Shown piece by piece: positions 9,101-16,283 of a stretch of DNA of 35,090 nucleotides. This stretch comes from Candidatus Bathyarchaeota archaeon (lineage in GTDB: Archaea; Thermoproteota; Bathyarchaeia; 40CM-2-53-6). The stretch's first letter is position 1, and every line of letters begins with the position of its first letter. The notes under the pieces were generated by a model. The model was not told the DNA's origin. It searched no databases and worked only from the letters and a program-made list of their open reading frames with translations. The translations under genes were made by a program, and so were the position numbers. The stretch covers positions 1-35,090 of the forward strand of contig VBBT01000120.1 of NCBI GenBank assembly GCA_005881695.1, given 5' to 3'.

Positions 9101-12100
9101 TGATCTCGACCACTGTCTTCACTCCTGGCGGCACGTACGCTATCAGCGTTAGCTGCACAGGCGGAGTTAGCAGTCACACTGCGAACTTCTCACTTAGTGT
9201 CACTGCTGCAGCCTTCGATTACACCGTAGCGTGGAGTCCAACCAGTAATACCATCACTGCGGGCGCGAGTACAACTCCTAACGTTGTTGCTACTTTGACC
9301 AGCGGTCAGGCCGCTTCGGTCACCTGCACCGTCACTCTTCCATCTCCCGCAGTCACTGGTCTATCTGCGAATCCACTTTCGTTCAGTATCACGCCTGCTC
9401 TCGCTTCCGGTACTTCACAAGCGGTAACGATCTCGACGACTACGCTTACTCCCACGGGCACTTACGCTATCGGCGTCAGCTGTACGGGTGGCGTCGGAAC
9501 TCATACTGCAAACTTCTCACTGACAGTCACTGCCGCGGGCTTCGACTATACAGTTGCCTTGAGTCCAACGAGCTCTAACATCGCTGCAGGCGCTAGTACT
9601 ACACCCAATGTGGTTGCCACGTTGACGAGCGGATCCACTTCTGCTGTTACGTGCACCGTCAGCCTTCCATCCCCGGCTGTGACCGGACTATCAGCCTCCC
9701 CGCTGTCGTTCAGTATTAGTCCAGTCGTTGCTCCCGGTGCTTCTCAGGCCGTAATGATCTCTACGACCGTGTTCACTCCGGGTGGAACGTACGCGATTAT
9801 TGTCAGTTGTACGGGTGGTGTTGGTGCTCATACCGCGAACTTCTCGCTGACTGTCACAGCTGCAGCTTTCGATTACACTGTTGCCTGGAGCCCAACCAGT
9901 AATACTGTCGCTGCTGGCTCCAGCACCACACCGAACATTGTCGCTACTCTGACAAGTGGTACCACCGCTTCAGTCACATGCACCATTAGTCTGCCGTCCC
10001 CGGCTGTAACAGGTCTATCCGCATCATCGCTCAGCTTCAGCATCACTCCAGCTCTTACTCCCAGCGCGATCAAGGCTGTGACGATTTCCACCACTAAGCT
10101 TACTCCTGCTGGCGTGTACATCATCGGTGTGAGTTGCACTGGCGGTGTTGGCACTCACACCGCGAACTTCTCGCTAACAGTTAGCGCCGCAGGTTTCGAC
10201 TATACGGTTGCTTGGAGTCCCACAAGTGCAACAATAGCCGCAGGTTCTGGCACCACACCGAATCTTGTTGGTATTTTGACGAGTGGTCAGACCGCGTCGG
10301 TCACGTGCACTGTTAGTCTTCCATCTCCGGCTGTAACGGGTCTCTCTGCTAGTCCACTTTCATTCAGCATTACCCCTGATCTCGCGCCGGGTGCTGCTCA
10401 AGCTGTAACGATCATGACAACAACACTCACTCCGGCTGGGACCTATACCATCGGTGTCAGTTGTACCGGTGGTGTGGGTACTCACACTGCCGACTTCTCG
10501 TTGACAGTCACTGCCGCGGGCTTCGACTATACGGTCGCTTGGAGTCCTACAAGCGCTACGACTGCTGATGGCGCTAGCACGATGCCTAACTTGGTTGCCA
10601 CGTTGACAAGCGGCACTGCTGCTTCAGTCACTTGCACAGTGAGCCTTCCATCTCCAGCGGTTACGGGATTATCTGCCTCCCCATTATCCTTCAGCATTAC
10701 ACCCGCACTCGCTCCTGGTGCTACACAGGTTGTAGCGATCTCGACCACCGTGTTCACACCGGGTGGAACCTATGCCATTAGCGTGAGCTGCACAGGTGGA
10801 GTCGGCACTCACACGGCCGACTTCCAGCTCACAGTCACAGCCGCAGCTTTCGATTTTGGTGTTGTTTGGAGTCCGGCTAGTGCTTCTGTCACGGCTGGTG
10901 GTTCTAGTTCGCCTGATGTCGTGGCCACTTTGGTTTCTGGTACGTCGACTTCGGCTGCTTGTAGTGTGTCTCTTCCGTCGCCTGCGGTGGCGGGTTTGTC
11001 GGCTGTTCCGTTGACTTTCAGTCTGATGCCTAGTGCTGCTGGGGCCAGTCAGGCAGTGGCTATTGCGACCACTAGTGCTACTCCTGCTGGCACGTACACG
11101 ATCAGCGTGAGCTGTGCTGGTGGTGGAGCCACTCGTGCTGCGAGCCCACAGTTCTCGCTAACCGTCACGGCACCAGTCGCCGTTCCCACCGTCACCGTGA
11201 ACAGTCCAACCCCCAACGCGGCCAACACAGGCGAGATAATCATGGTGACTTTCACTGTTACCAGCACTACAACGGTCACCGGCATAACAGTTGACTGGGG
11301 TGACGGAACAACACTCGACAGTCTTGCGGGAACGGCCACATCTGATCATCACATTTACACATCGACTGGAAATCTAAAATCACAGACTTTCACAATAACC
11401 GTTACAGCAACGAATACTGCTGGACCAGGATCCGGCACGACGATGGCGACGACTAATGATCGGCCTCCGACCGCGACTATCTCAAATGTCTCTCCGAACC
11501 CCGCGAACATTGGACAACTTGTCACAATTACCTTCGCCACCGCCGATCCTGATGGCACAGTCTCGTCCATAGCCGTCGACTGGGGTGACGGATTAGCAAT
11601 CGACAATCTCTCGGGCACTGCTACATCCGATACTCACATGTACGGTTCGGCCAACTCTTTCACCATTATGGTAACCGCCACAGACAACAGCGGTTCCACA
11701 GGATCCGCCACGGCAGGGGAAACTGTAACTTCTGTCACAGTAACCCATGTCCTGTTGACGTTCCAAGTGCAGGCTCCTCAGAGCCCCAGTAGAGGTCCAG
11801 GGAATCTCCAGGTCTTCGTCAACGGCCAACACGTCACAGACATCACTCTTGGACTGACCTTTACCAGCTTCGGGCCAATCGACATTACAACTTTCGTAAT
11901 ATCTGGAGGCCAGAACACTGTCACCTTCATCAACCCACAGACCAACCAATTCAATCTAGTCAAAAATGTCACCATAACACAAGGAGACACGATACTGCTT
12001 CGCGTCATCAAAACCCTGAAAGTTTCAGCTGGCGGCACACTCAACCTCACATTTTCACTCCCGGCTCTAGCAACGACTAGTATCACGGTTTCCAGCACCA

Positions 12101-12348
12101 GCCCGTTAGTGGGGCAGACCGTGACGTTCACAGCCAAGTTCACCGGTGGCACTGCACCCTTCAAGTGCTTCTTTCAGTTCGGAGACGATGAATCAGCAGT
12201 ATCTCGGGGAACTTCCGGTACCTGCAAAGCGACCCACGACTACGACAGCTCAGGAACCTTCACCGCCACCATCGTGATCAAGGGAACGAGCAAGAGCGAC
12301 CGAGTAGTCGCCCATCTCAGCGTAAACGTTCAGGAAGATGACGACTAG
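6190..12348 (+). CDS. Giant cohesin-like surface protein with nine tandem Ig-like repeats (about 2050 aa)
   Basis: The start is ambiguous: TTG 6190, or ATG 6241, which opens a cleaner signal peptide (MLKAKTFIIAIILLSGLL). The calcium-loop lead-in (CAYGA, WAGDVDGDTAPD) and the cohesin-like module (FTADIIITSL to LFRIRFDVVGAGTG) are close to those of the 156 and 12524 products. Next come Ig/PKD modules (CTYCTG; FDFGDGST near 533; WDFGDGST near 627). Nine tandem repeats of about 109 aa follow (about residues 680-1662, consensus FDYTVAWSPTS...GTHTANFSLTV), each with two conserved cysteines. The tail has two PKD-like units (VDWGDG near 1701 and 1796), a beta-domain and a final PKD-like unit ending in acidic VQEDDD. 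No C-terminal membrane helix is present. The repeat stalk could extend the cohesin away from the cell; attachment is unexplained. Confidence 0.85.
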   Translation: MSKVNNPDKPSRSCPGHMLKAKTFIIAIILLSGLLNLNVPAHPIGTATPPHSIHFATAADPNNLGINCAYGALDATGLPITTEDGDGTLNTSCQWAGDVDGDTAPDPLVSDNPSTALAGSGGGFTADIIITSLDPSLLGINGFDQTISYDTHVLNAVLVDQSGLTFGGNLGCNPAINPSCTVTTALTIDRVGGTVRLAQAVLGITVGPGGSCSITAKPDCTSPTQTLFRIRFDVVGAGTGFIKFSTDPTKNVITCPCSVPHTSQDGALGTDTFFSAINGVVGGTFEVNWTFSPSPEVPGKSLTFSAPSVTCTYCTGTLTYTWDFSSLDSPTYAAKVDATGMMATVTPPPPVIHRVTLTVTDGTHKASATRLLPLVVTATGPTTVAQGAPSTAFNGIWLGGVVTSTSGYSGLWRFCPGTNLNKLVCNTPSSAVSQSGASITQTSAVSSVIFNFAGLYNDFLSLSDTIVSQISPTANTGVAPVPVNVTGSTPAYTVTVSPSLTTINAGQSVDFTVSVIYAGTYPPGFKSTSFNYFFDFGDGSTNTVSSGTSVTFSHTFNLGGTFIVRVTPQETGNAAPNKIQENGYSSVITVIPPLAASFTFSPPLPSAGQEITFTPTVTGGNPLYSFAWDFGDGSTSTLQSPTHSYATSGSFTVALTVTDSTTPTPQTRKTSQMITVYPPAFDFGVVWSPASASVTAGGSSSPDVVATLVSGTSTSAACSVSLPSPAVAGLSAVPLTFSLMPSAAGASQAVAIATTSATPAGTYTISVSCAGGGATRAASPQLSLTVTAPAFDYTIAWSPTSASIAASAGTTPSIVATLTSGTTTAVTCTVSLPSPAVTGLSASPLSFSIAPALAPGASQVVTISTTTLTPAGTYTIGVSCTGGVGTHTANFSLIVSAAGFDYTVAWSPTSATVAAGASSTPNLVAMLTSGTTASVTCTVSLPSPAVTGLSASPLTFSITPAVALGVTQAVMISTTVFTPGGTYAISVSCTGGVSSHTANFSLSVTAAAFDYTVAWSPTSNTITAGASTTPNVVATLTSGQAASVTCTVTLPSPAVTGLSANPLSFSITPALASGTSQAVTISTTTLTPTGTYAIGVSCTGGVGTHTANFSLTVTAAGFDYTVALSPTSSNIAAGASTTPNVVATLTSGSTSAVTCTVSLPSPAVTGLSASPLSFSISPVVAPGASQAVMISTTVFTPGGTYAIIVSCTGGVGAHTANFSLTVTAAAFDYTVAWSPTSNTVAAGSSTTPNIVATLTSGTTASVTCTISLPSPAVTGLSASSLSFSITPALTPSAIKAVTISTTKLTPAGVYIIGVSCTGGVGTHTANFSLTVSAAGFDYTVAWSPTSATIAAGSGTTPNLVGILTSGQTASVTCTVSLPSPAVTGLSASPLSFSITPDLAPGAAQAVTIMTTTLTPAGTYTIGVSCTGGVGTHTADFSLTVTAAGFDYTVAWSPTSATTADGASTMPNLVATLTSGTAASVTCTVSLPSPAVTGLSASPLSFSITPALAPGATQVVAISTTVFTPGGTYAISVSCTGGVGTHTADFQLTVTAAAFDFGVVWSPASASVTAGGSSSPDVVATLVSGTSTSAACSVSLPSPAVAGLSAVPLTFSLMPSAAGASQAVAIATTSATPAGTYTISVSCAGGGATRAASPQFSLTVTAPVAVPTVTVNSPTPNAANTGEIIMVTFTVTSTTTVTGITVDWGDGTTLDSLAGTATSDHHIYTSTGNLKSQTFTITVTATNTAGPGSGTTMATTNDRPPTATISNVSPNPANIGQLVTITFATADPDGTVSSIAVDWGDGLAIDNLSGTATSDTHMYGSANSFTIMVTATDNSGSTGSATAGETVTSVTVTHVLLTFQVQAPQSPSRGPGNLQVFVNGQHVTDITLGLTFTSFGPIDITTFVISGGQNTVTFINPQTNQFNLVKNVTITQGDTILLRVIKTLKVSAGGTLNLTFSLPALATTSITVSSTSPLVGQTVTFTAKFTGGTAPFKCFFQFGDDESAVSRGTSGTCKATHDYDSSGTFTATIVIKGTSKSDRVVAHLSVNVQEDDD
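8227..8557 (+). repeat. Left copy of a near-perfect 331-bp direct repeat
   Basis: This is repeat unit 1 of the giant gene. By eye it matches 10846-11176 at 330 of 331 positions; the only difference is C8533 versus T11152 (Leu to Phe). Its codon use (GGT, TCT, TCG, GTT rich) differs from the diverged units between the two copies. Confidence 0.92.
10846..11176 (+). repeat. Right copy of the near-perfect 331-bp direct repeat
   Basis: This is repeat unit 9. It is offset from the left copy by 2619 bp, which is 873 codons, so recombination between the copies would delete 873 codons in frame and leave one unit. Confidence 0.92.
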
Positions 12349-12493
12349 ATCGATTACCGTAGCGGACCCGAATACAAGTCTGTCGGAGAAGCGGGAGAGT
12401 TCAGAGTTTTTTTCACGATCAGTCCAGTTCCGCCCTCCTAGTTGAATTGACCACGATCCGGATCATCCGTTGAATGTCCACAAACGTCCCAAA

Positions 12494-12501
12494 CTATATT
12501 A
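12494..12501 (+). promoter_or_regulatory. TATA box of a leaderless-type promoter
   Basis: CTATATTA is centred about 26 nt before the ATG at 12524. That is the usual archaeal distance from TATA to transcription start, so the mRNA probably begins at or next to the start codon. Confidence 0.7.
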
Positions 12502-12523
12502 GAGCAAAAACTGAAGCTCCACA

Positions 12524-14707
12524 ATGACAAAGTTGCCTTTGCAATCTTCACTAGGAACCGGGCGCACCGCTCGGCGCCTCCTCTCTTGCCTAGTACTGTT
12601 CTGGATTCTTACAACAGCGGGACCCGTCGTTCACATTCTCGGCCTCGACCTGACATTGCTGCCCCGCGTACCACCAGTCTCCGCCGCCCCGAGCAATAAT
12701 ATCCTAGGCATTGACTGTGCTTATGGTGCCTCGGCCGATCCTCCTATTCCTTTCCCCGCTCCAATAACCACCAAGGACAGCGATGGGACCCTCGACAATA
12801 GCTGTCAGTGGGCGGGCGACGTGGACGGTGATGGTGCTCTAGATCCTCTCGTCTCGGACAATCCCAGTACCGGGCCAGCGGGCTCCGGCGGGGGGTTCAC
12901 CGCTGACATCATAATCACAAATCTTAACGTGAGCATCAACGCCTTTGATCAGACTATCGGCTACGATCCGCATGTTCTAGATGCCGTTCTCGTCGACCAG
13001 TCGGGTCTCACCTTCGGAGGTAACATTGGCTGCGGGAATAATCCACAATGCACCGTAACGACTGCGCTGACCATCGACCATATTCAAGGCCAGGTCAGAA
13101 TCGCTCAGGCACTTCTAGGCATTACCGTGGGTCCCGGCGGCAGTTGCGACACCGGGGTCAATCCCATCTGTACTGCCACCACTCAGACGCTTTTCAGGAT
13201 ACGCTTTGACGTCGTAGGCGCAGGCACCTCCTTCATCAACTTCTCCACCAACCCGACGAAAAATGTCATTATCGACCCTTCTACCGGGGTTGATATTCGT
13301 CACACAACTCAGAACGGTGCACTGAGTACCAATGCTCTCTTTGCTCTGATCAATGGAGTGCACTCTTTCACGAACGGTTACAATGCTTCCTGGACATTCT
13401 CGCCGAACCCAGAGGTCCCCGGCTCACCACTAACTTTCACGGCGACAGCAAGCTGCGGAAACTGCACTGGCGCGTTCACATATTCATGGGACTTTAGTAG
13501 CCAGGACTCTCCCACATATGTTCCAAAGATATCTACTTCGGGTGCTAGCGTAACAGTCACTGCTCCGCCCCCCATCATCAACCGCGTGACCCTGCTCGTT
13601 ACCGACTCGGCAACAACGCCTCACTTCGTAACCTCTACCAAGCGTCTTCCGCTCGCCGTCGCAGCAGCAGGTCCGACGACCGCGACCCAAGGAACCGCCT
13701 CCGCAGCGTTCAGTGCCCTCTGGCTGGGCGGCGTTGTCACCACGTCATCAGGCTATTCCGGATCTTGGCGGTTCTGTCCAGGCAGCCCTACCGTCAAGAC
13801 AGTATGCGACACCCCAATTTCCATAGTTTCGCAAAACCCTCCCGCGATAACCCAGACGAGCACAGTTAGTTCAGTCACCTACAATTTTGCAGGCGTCTAC
13901 AATGATCTTCTTTCGATATCTGACACTGCAGTATCCCAGATCTCTCCGAATCCCAACACCGTAACCGCACCAGTTGCCGTAAATGTCACTGGTACGACGC
14001 CGGCCTTTACAGTAGCTGTGAGTCCCTCCCCTAAGGCGCAGCTACAAGGACAATCGATCGGTTTTCCGATTACGGTGACCTATGCTTCAAGCTATCCTAC
14101 AGGCTTTCGAGCAAGTGGTTTCACCTACCAGGTTTTCTTCGGTGATGGAACGAGCGTTACTCAAACAGGGGGGTTAACGCTCTTGACGTTGACGCATATT
14201 TACAGCTCTACAGGTGTCTTCAATGTCAAAGTCATCGCCCAGGAAACAACCCCGAGTGCGAGTGTGCCTTCAAAGATCAAGGAAATAGGCACAGCCTCCG
14301 TAGATGTCGCGCAACAGTTGTTGACAGGAGACTTCAGCTTGAGTCCAGCTTCACCCACGCCAGGCCAATCCGCAACGTTCACCCCAGCAGCTTCTGGGGG
14401 TGCTGGTCCGTACACGTACTCATGGAGCTTCGGCGACGGTAACAACGGCACCGGGAGTTCCCCAGCACACACCTACTCTGCCGCAGGGACTTACAACGTA
14501 ACGCTGAAAATAACAGATTCCTTCGGAAGCACGTTCACCGTATCGCATACAGTGACCGTTGCTCCAGAGGGAGTATCTCTGCTCCTGATCGGCGGCGGAG
14601 TCGTGGCAGCACTGGCAGTCTTAGCCGGACTCTTGCTATTTCTAAGAAGGCGGAAGACGACGCCGAAAAAGGTGCTACTACCGCCGGGGTCGCCTACTCG
14701 GAGGTAG
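12524..14707 (+). CDS. Membrane-anchored cohesin-like/PKD surface protein (727 aa)
   Basis: This is the third member of the large paralogue family. A long signal peptide region (to about residue 50, near SAAPSNN) precedes the calcium-loop lead-in (CAYGASADP, WAGDVDGDGALD) and the cohesin-like module (FTADIIITNL to LFRIRFDVVGAGTS). Ig/PKD modules follow, with CGNCTG, SWRFCPGS (paired cysteines shared by the paralogues), a divergent PKD (VFFGDGTS near 536) and a clean PKD (WSFGDGNN near 634). A C-terminal transmembrane helix (about 684-705, LLLIGGGVVAALAVLAGLL) with a RRRK tail anchors it. Stretches of DNA identity with the 6190 gene (for example around CTCGTCGACCAGTCGGG) point to recent duplication or gene conversion. 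It lies downstream of its own TATA box at 12494. The probable role is a cell-surface receptor for dockerin proteins. Confidence 0.87.
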   Translation: MTKLPLQSSLGTGRTARRLLSCLVLFWILTTAGPVVHILGLDLTLLPRVPPVSAAPSNNILGIDCAYGASADPPIPFPAPITTKDSDGTLDNSCQWAGDVDGDGALDPLVSDNPSTGPAGSGGGFTADIIITNLNVSINAFDQTIGYDPHVLDAVLVDQSGLTFGGNIGCGNNPQCTVTTALTIDHIQGQVRIAQALLGITVGPGGSCDTGVNPICTATTQTLFRIRFDVVGAGTSFINFSTNPTKNVIIDPSTGVDIRHTTQNGALSTNALFALINGVHSFTNGYNASWTFSPNPEVPGSPLTFTATASCGNCTGAFTYSWDFSSQDSPTYVPKISTSGASVTVTAPPPIINRVTLLVTDSATTPHFVTSTKRLPLAVAAAGPTTATQGTASAAFSALWLGGVVTTSSGYSGSWRFCPGSPTVKTVCDTPISIVSQNPPAITQTSTVSSVTYNFAGVYNDLLSISDTAVSQISPNPNTVTAPVAVNVTGTTPAFTVAVSPSPKAQLQGQSIGFPITVTYASSYPTGFRASGFTYQVFFGDGTSVTQTGGLTLLTLTHIYSSTGVFNVKVIAQETTPSASVPSKIKEIGTASVDVAQQLLTGDFSLSPASPTPGQSATFTPAASGGAGPYTYSWSFGDGNNGTGSSPAHTYSAAGTYNVTLKITDSFGSTFTVSHTVTVAPEGVSLLLIGGGVVAALAVLAGLLLFLRRRKTTPKKVLLPPGSPTRR

Positions 14708-14772
14708 AACTTCACTACCTTGACCTGCTAGGAATTCTATTCCATTGCTCGTGTAACTCCTTGGCTCGCATA

Positions 14773-14812
14773 AACTTTTAAGTCGCCCTCGGAAAAAATC
14801 CGTTTCAGAGGA
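14773..14812 (+). promoter_or_regulatory. TATA-like element and Shine-Dalgarno site for the 453-aa cohesin gene
   Basis: AAACTTTTA (14773-14781) lies about 42 nt before GTG 14820 and would give a leader of about 16 nt. AGAGGA (14807-14812) sits 7 nt before that GTG and fixes it as the start. Confidence 0.5.
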
Positions 14813-14819
14813 TTGACAG

Positions 14820-16181
14820 GTGAAGCCTCGATTTACAACGCTCTTCTTTATCCTACTAGCCATTTCTTCCATACTGATCATCACCATTCTCCCTATGGAT
14901 AATGTCAAAGGCCAACCGGTTCCTCCTGCCGTCGTAAGCGTGTTCAGCAACCTATACGGAACAAACAACATAACGGACACGTCTTTGGGGCCAGGAGCCG
15001 AGTTTACCATCGACATCAATATTGCAAACGCTCCAAACTTCAACGCCTACGAGACTGCCCTCTTCTACGACCCTACATACATCACAGTAGCGTCGTACGA
15101 TTATTCCACTGGAACTATATTTCCCAGTCCTTTTCAAGCTTCATACCATAACATAGCGGGCGCTGTTCGTCTCAGCGTAGCGAACTTCGGTGCAACAACC
15201 GTTTCGGGAAGTGGGACGCTGTTCCACGTCACGTTTAGCGTCAACGGATACGGTGCGAGCCCGCTGGTCCTGGCGGCAGCAGTCCCAGACCCCGCTCAGT
15301 CGGCTCAGGGTGCCGACGGCTATACCCCTAATTGGACTAGGCTAGTCGTCAGCACTTCTACATCGACGAATCCGGTGGAGACTAACGTGACGACTACTGA
15401 TGGTTATTTCAGGAACGTGATCGGCCCGACAAGGCTCCCGCCCGTCGCACTGTTCAATTGGTCCCCCACGAAAATTGCTGCGGGCCAGGAGGTAACGTTT
15501 AACGCAACCGCTAGCTTCGACGCTGACAACAGACCTGGAGTGCACCCCAGCCGGATTGCCACCTATAGGTGGGATTTTGGAGAAGGAGGTATCGGCTATA
15601 CAGGACCGCTTTTTCCGCACGCGTTTCGCTATCAGGGAAACTATACGGTTCTCCTAACTGTAGCAGACAATGACACAGGCTACACGGATATGAGGTCACA
15701 ACTGTTGACGGTCTCTCTGGCACCCTTCCATGCGATCGAGATCCACTCTGTCTCGCTGAATGGTTCTCCCCAGGCAATCTTGAATCCAGCTGACACACTG
15801 CACATTATCGTGACGGTACTGAACCCTGGGACGTTTGTGGAGTCTTTCAACCTGACCATCTCCTACGGCCCCCCGACCAAGCTGATCCCTCCACCATTCA
15901 CAAACCAGACCATTCTCCCCGGAGCCAGTCATCAAAAGATCTACAACGCAACTTTGCCCACTTCAGAGCTCGGCCTCGGAACATACGAGGTTGATGTCGC
16001 GTTGGTGGACCATCCGTTCAACAAACCACCAATGGACAGCGTGGTTAAGTCGCTCTTTACGATAATCGAACCTTCAAACGTTCCCTACATTCCCATAATC
16101 GGTGGCATCTCCGCCCTTATTGCAATCCCGGTTGCCGTGATTGTTCTAAGGCGAAGATTAAGAGCAGAAGAGATCGAGTGA
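14820..16181 (+). CDS. Membrane-anchored cohesin-like/PKD/CARDB surface protein (453 aa)
   Basis: The GTG start is supported by AGAGGA 7 nt upstream. A signal peptide (MKPRFTTLFFILLAISSIL) leads into a cohesin-like module (about 35-200: FTIDINIANAPNFNAYETALFYDP, AGAVRLSVANFG, GTLFHVTFSVNG). A PKD-like domain follows (about 205-300, YRWDFGEGGIGY). A CARDB-type domain (about 305-415, LHIIVTVLNPGTFVESFNLTI) is related in style to the one in the dockerin protein at 2845. A transmembrane helix (about 425-447) and a RRRLRAEEIE tail end the protein. It directly precedes the dockerin-tagged substrate-binding protein, with about 100 nt and a new promoter between, which makes it the best candidate for that receptor's anchor. 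That pairing is inference. Confidence 0.84.
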   Translation: MKPRFTTLFFILLAISSILIITILPMDNVKGQPVPPAVVSVFSNLYGTNNITDTSLGPGAEFTIDINIANAPNFNAYETALFYDPTYITVASYDYSTGTIFPSPFQASYHNIAGAVRLSVANFGATTVSGSGTLFHVTFSVNGYGASPLVLAAAVPDPAQSAQGADGYTPNWTRLVVSTSTSTNPVETNVTTTDGYFRNVIGPTRLPPVALFNWSPTKIAAGQEVTFNATASFDADNRPGVHPSRIATYRWDFGEGGIGYTGPLFPHAFRYQGNYTVLLTVADNDTGYTDMRSQLLTVSLAPFHAIEIHSVSLNGSPQAILNPADTLHIIVTVLNPGTFVESFNLTISYGPPTKLIPPPFTNQTILPGASHQKIYNATLPTSELGLGTYEVDVALVDHPFNKPPMDSVVKSLFTIIEPSNVPYIPIIGGISALIAIPVAVIVLRRRLRAEEIE

Positions 16182-16240
16182 CGCGTCAGATTCCCCGGTC
16201 CACCTCGGGGTATCCGAAGCGACCTCTCTGGGGGATAATC

Positions 16241-16275
16241 TTAAAAGGACAATCGCCCTCGAACCCATTTCGAGG
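16241..16275 (+). promoter_or_regulatory. TATA-like element and Shine-Dalgarno site for the substrate-binding protein
   Basis: CTTAAAA just upstream of 16248 lies about 41 nt before ATG 16284, and GAGG at 16272-16275 lies 8 nt before it. The pair predicts a short leader with a ribosome binding site. Confidence 0.5.
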
Positions 16276-16283
16276 AAAAAATA

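Larger units (their letters stand above)
8227..11176 (+). repeat. Array of nine about 327-bp coding repeats
   Basis: Nine in-frame units of about 109 codons start near FDFG/FDYT motifs. Units 2-8 are diverged at DNA level but alike in protein. Two sub-types tend to alternate: one carries TLTPAGTYTIG and is followed by AAGFDY, the other carries VFTPGGTYAIS and is followed by AAAFDY. The order of units 2-8 is A-B-A-B-A-A-B, which suggests growth by two-unit blocks. This is protein-coding repetition, not a CRISPR array. Confidence 0.9.

Noticed and set aside
8227-11176. Repeat array as CRISPR
   Set aside because: Units are about 327 bp, in frame, without short identical repeats or unique spacers; they encode Ig-like domains.
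9873-11618. Chain of minus-strand ORFs opposite the repeat array
   Set aside because: They arise from the periodic codon pattern of the repeats on the coding strand and have no independent features.
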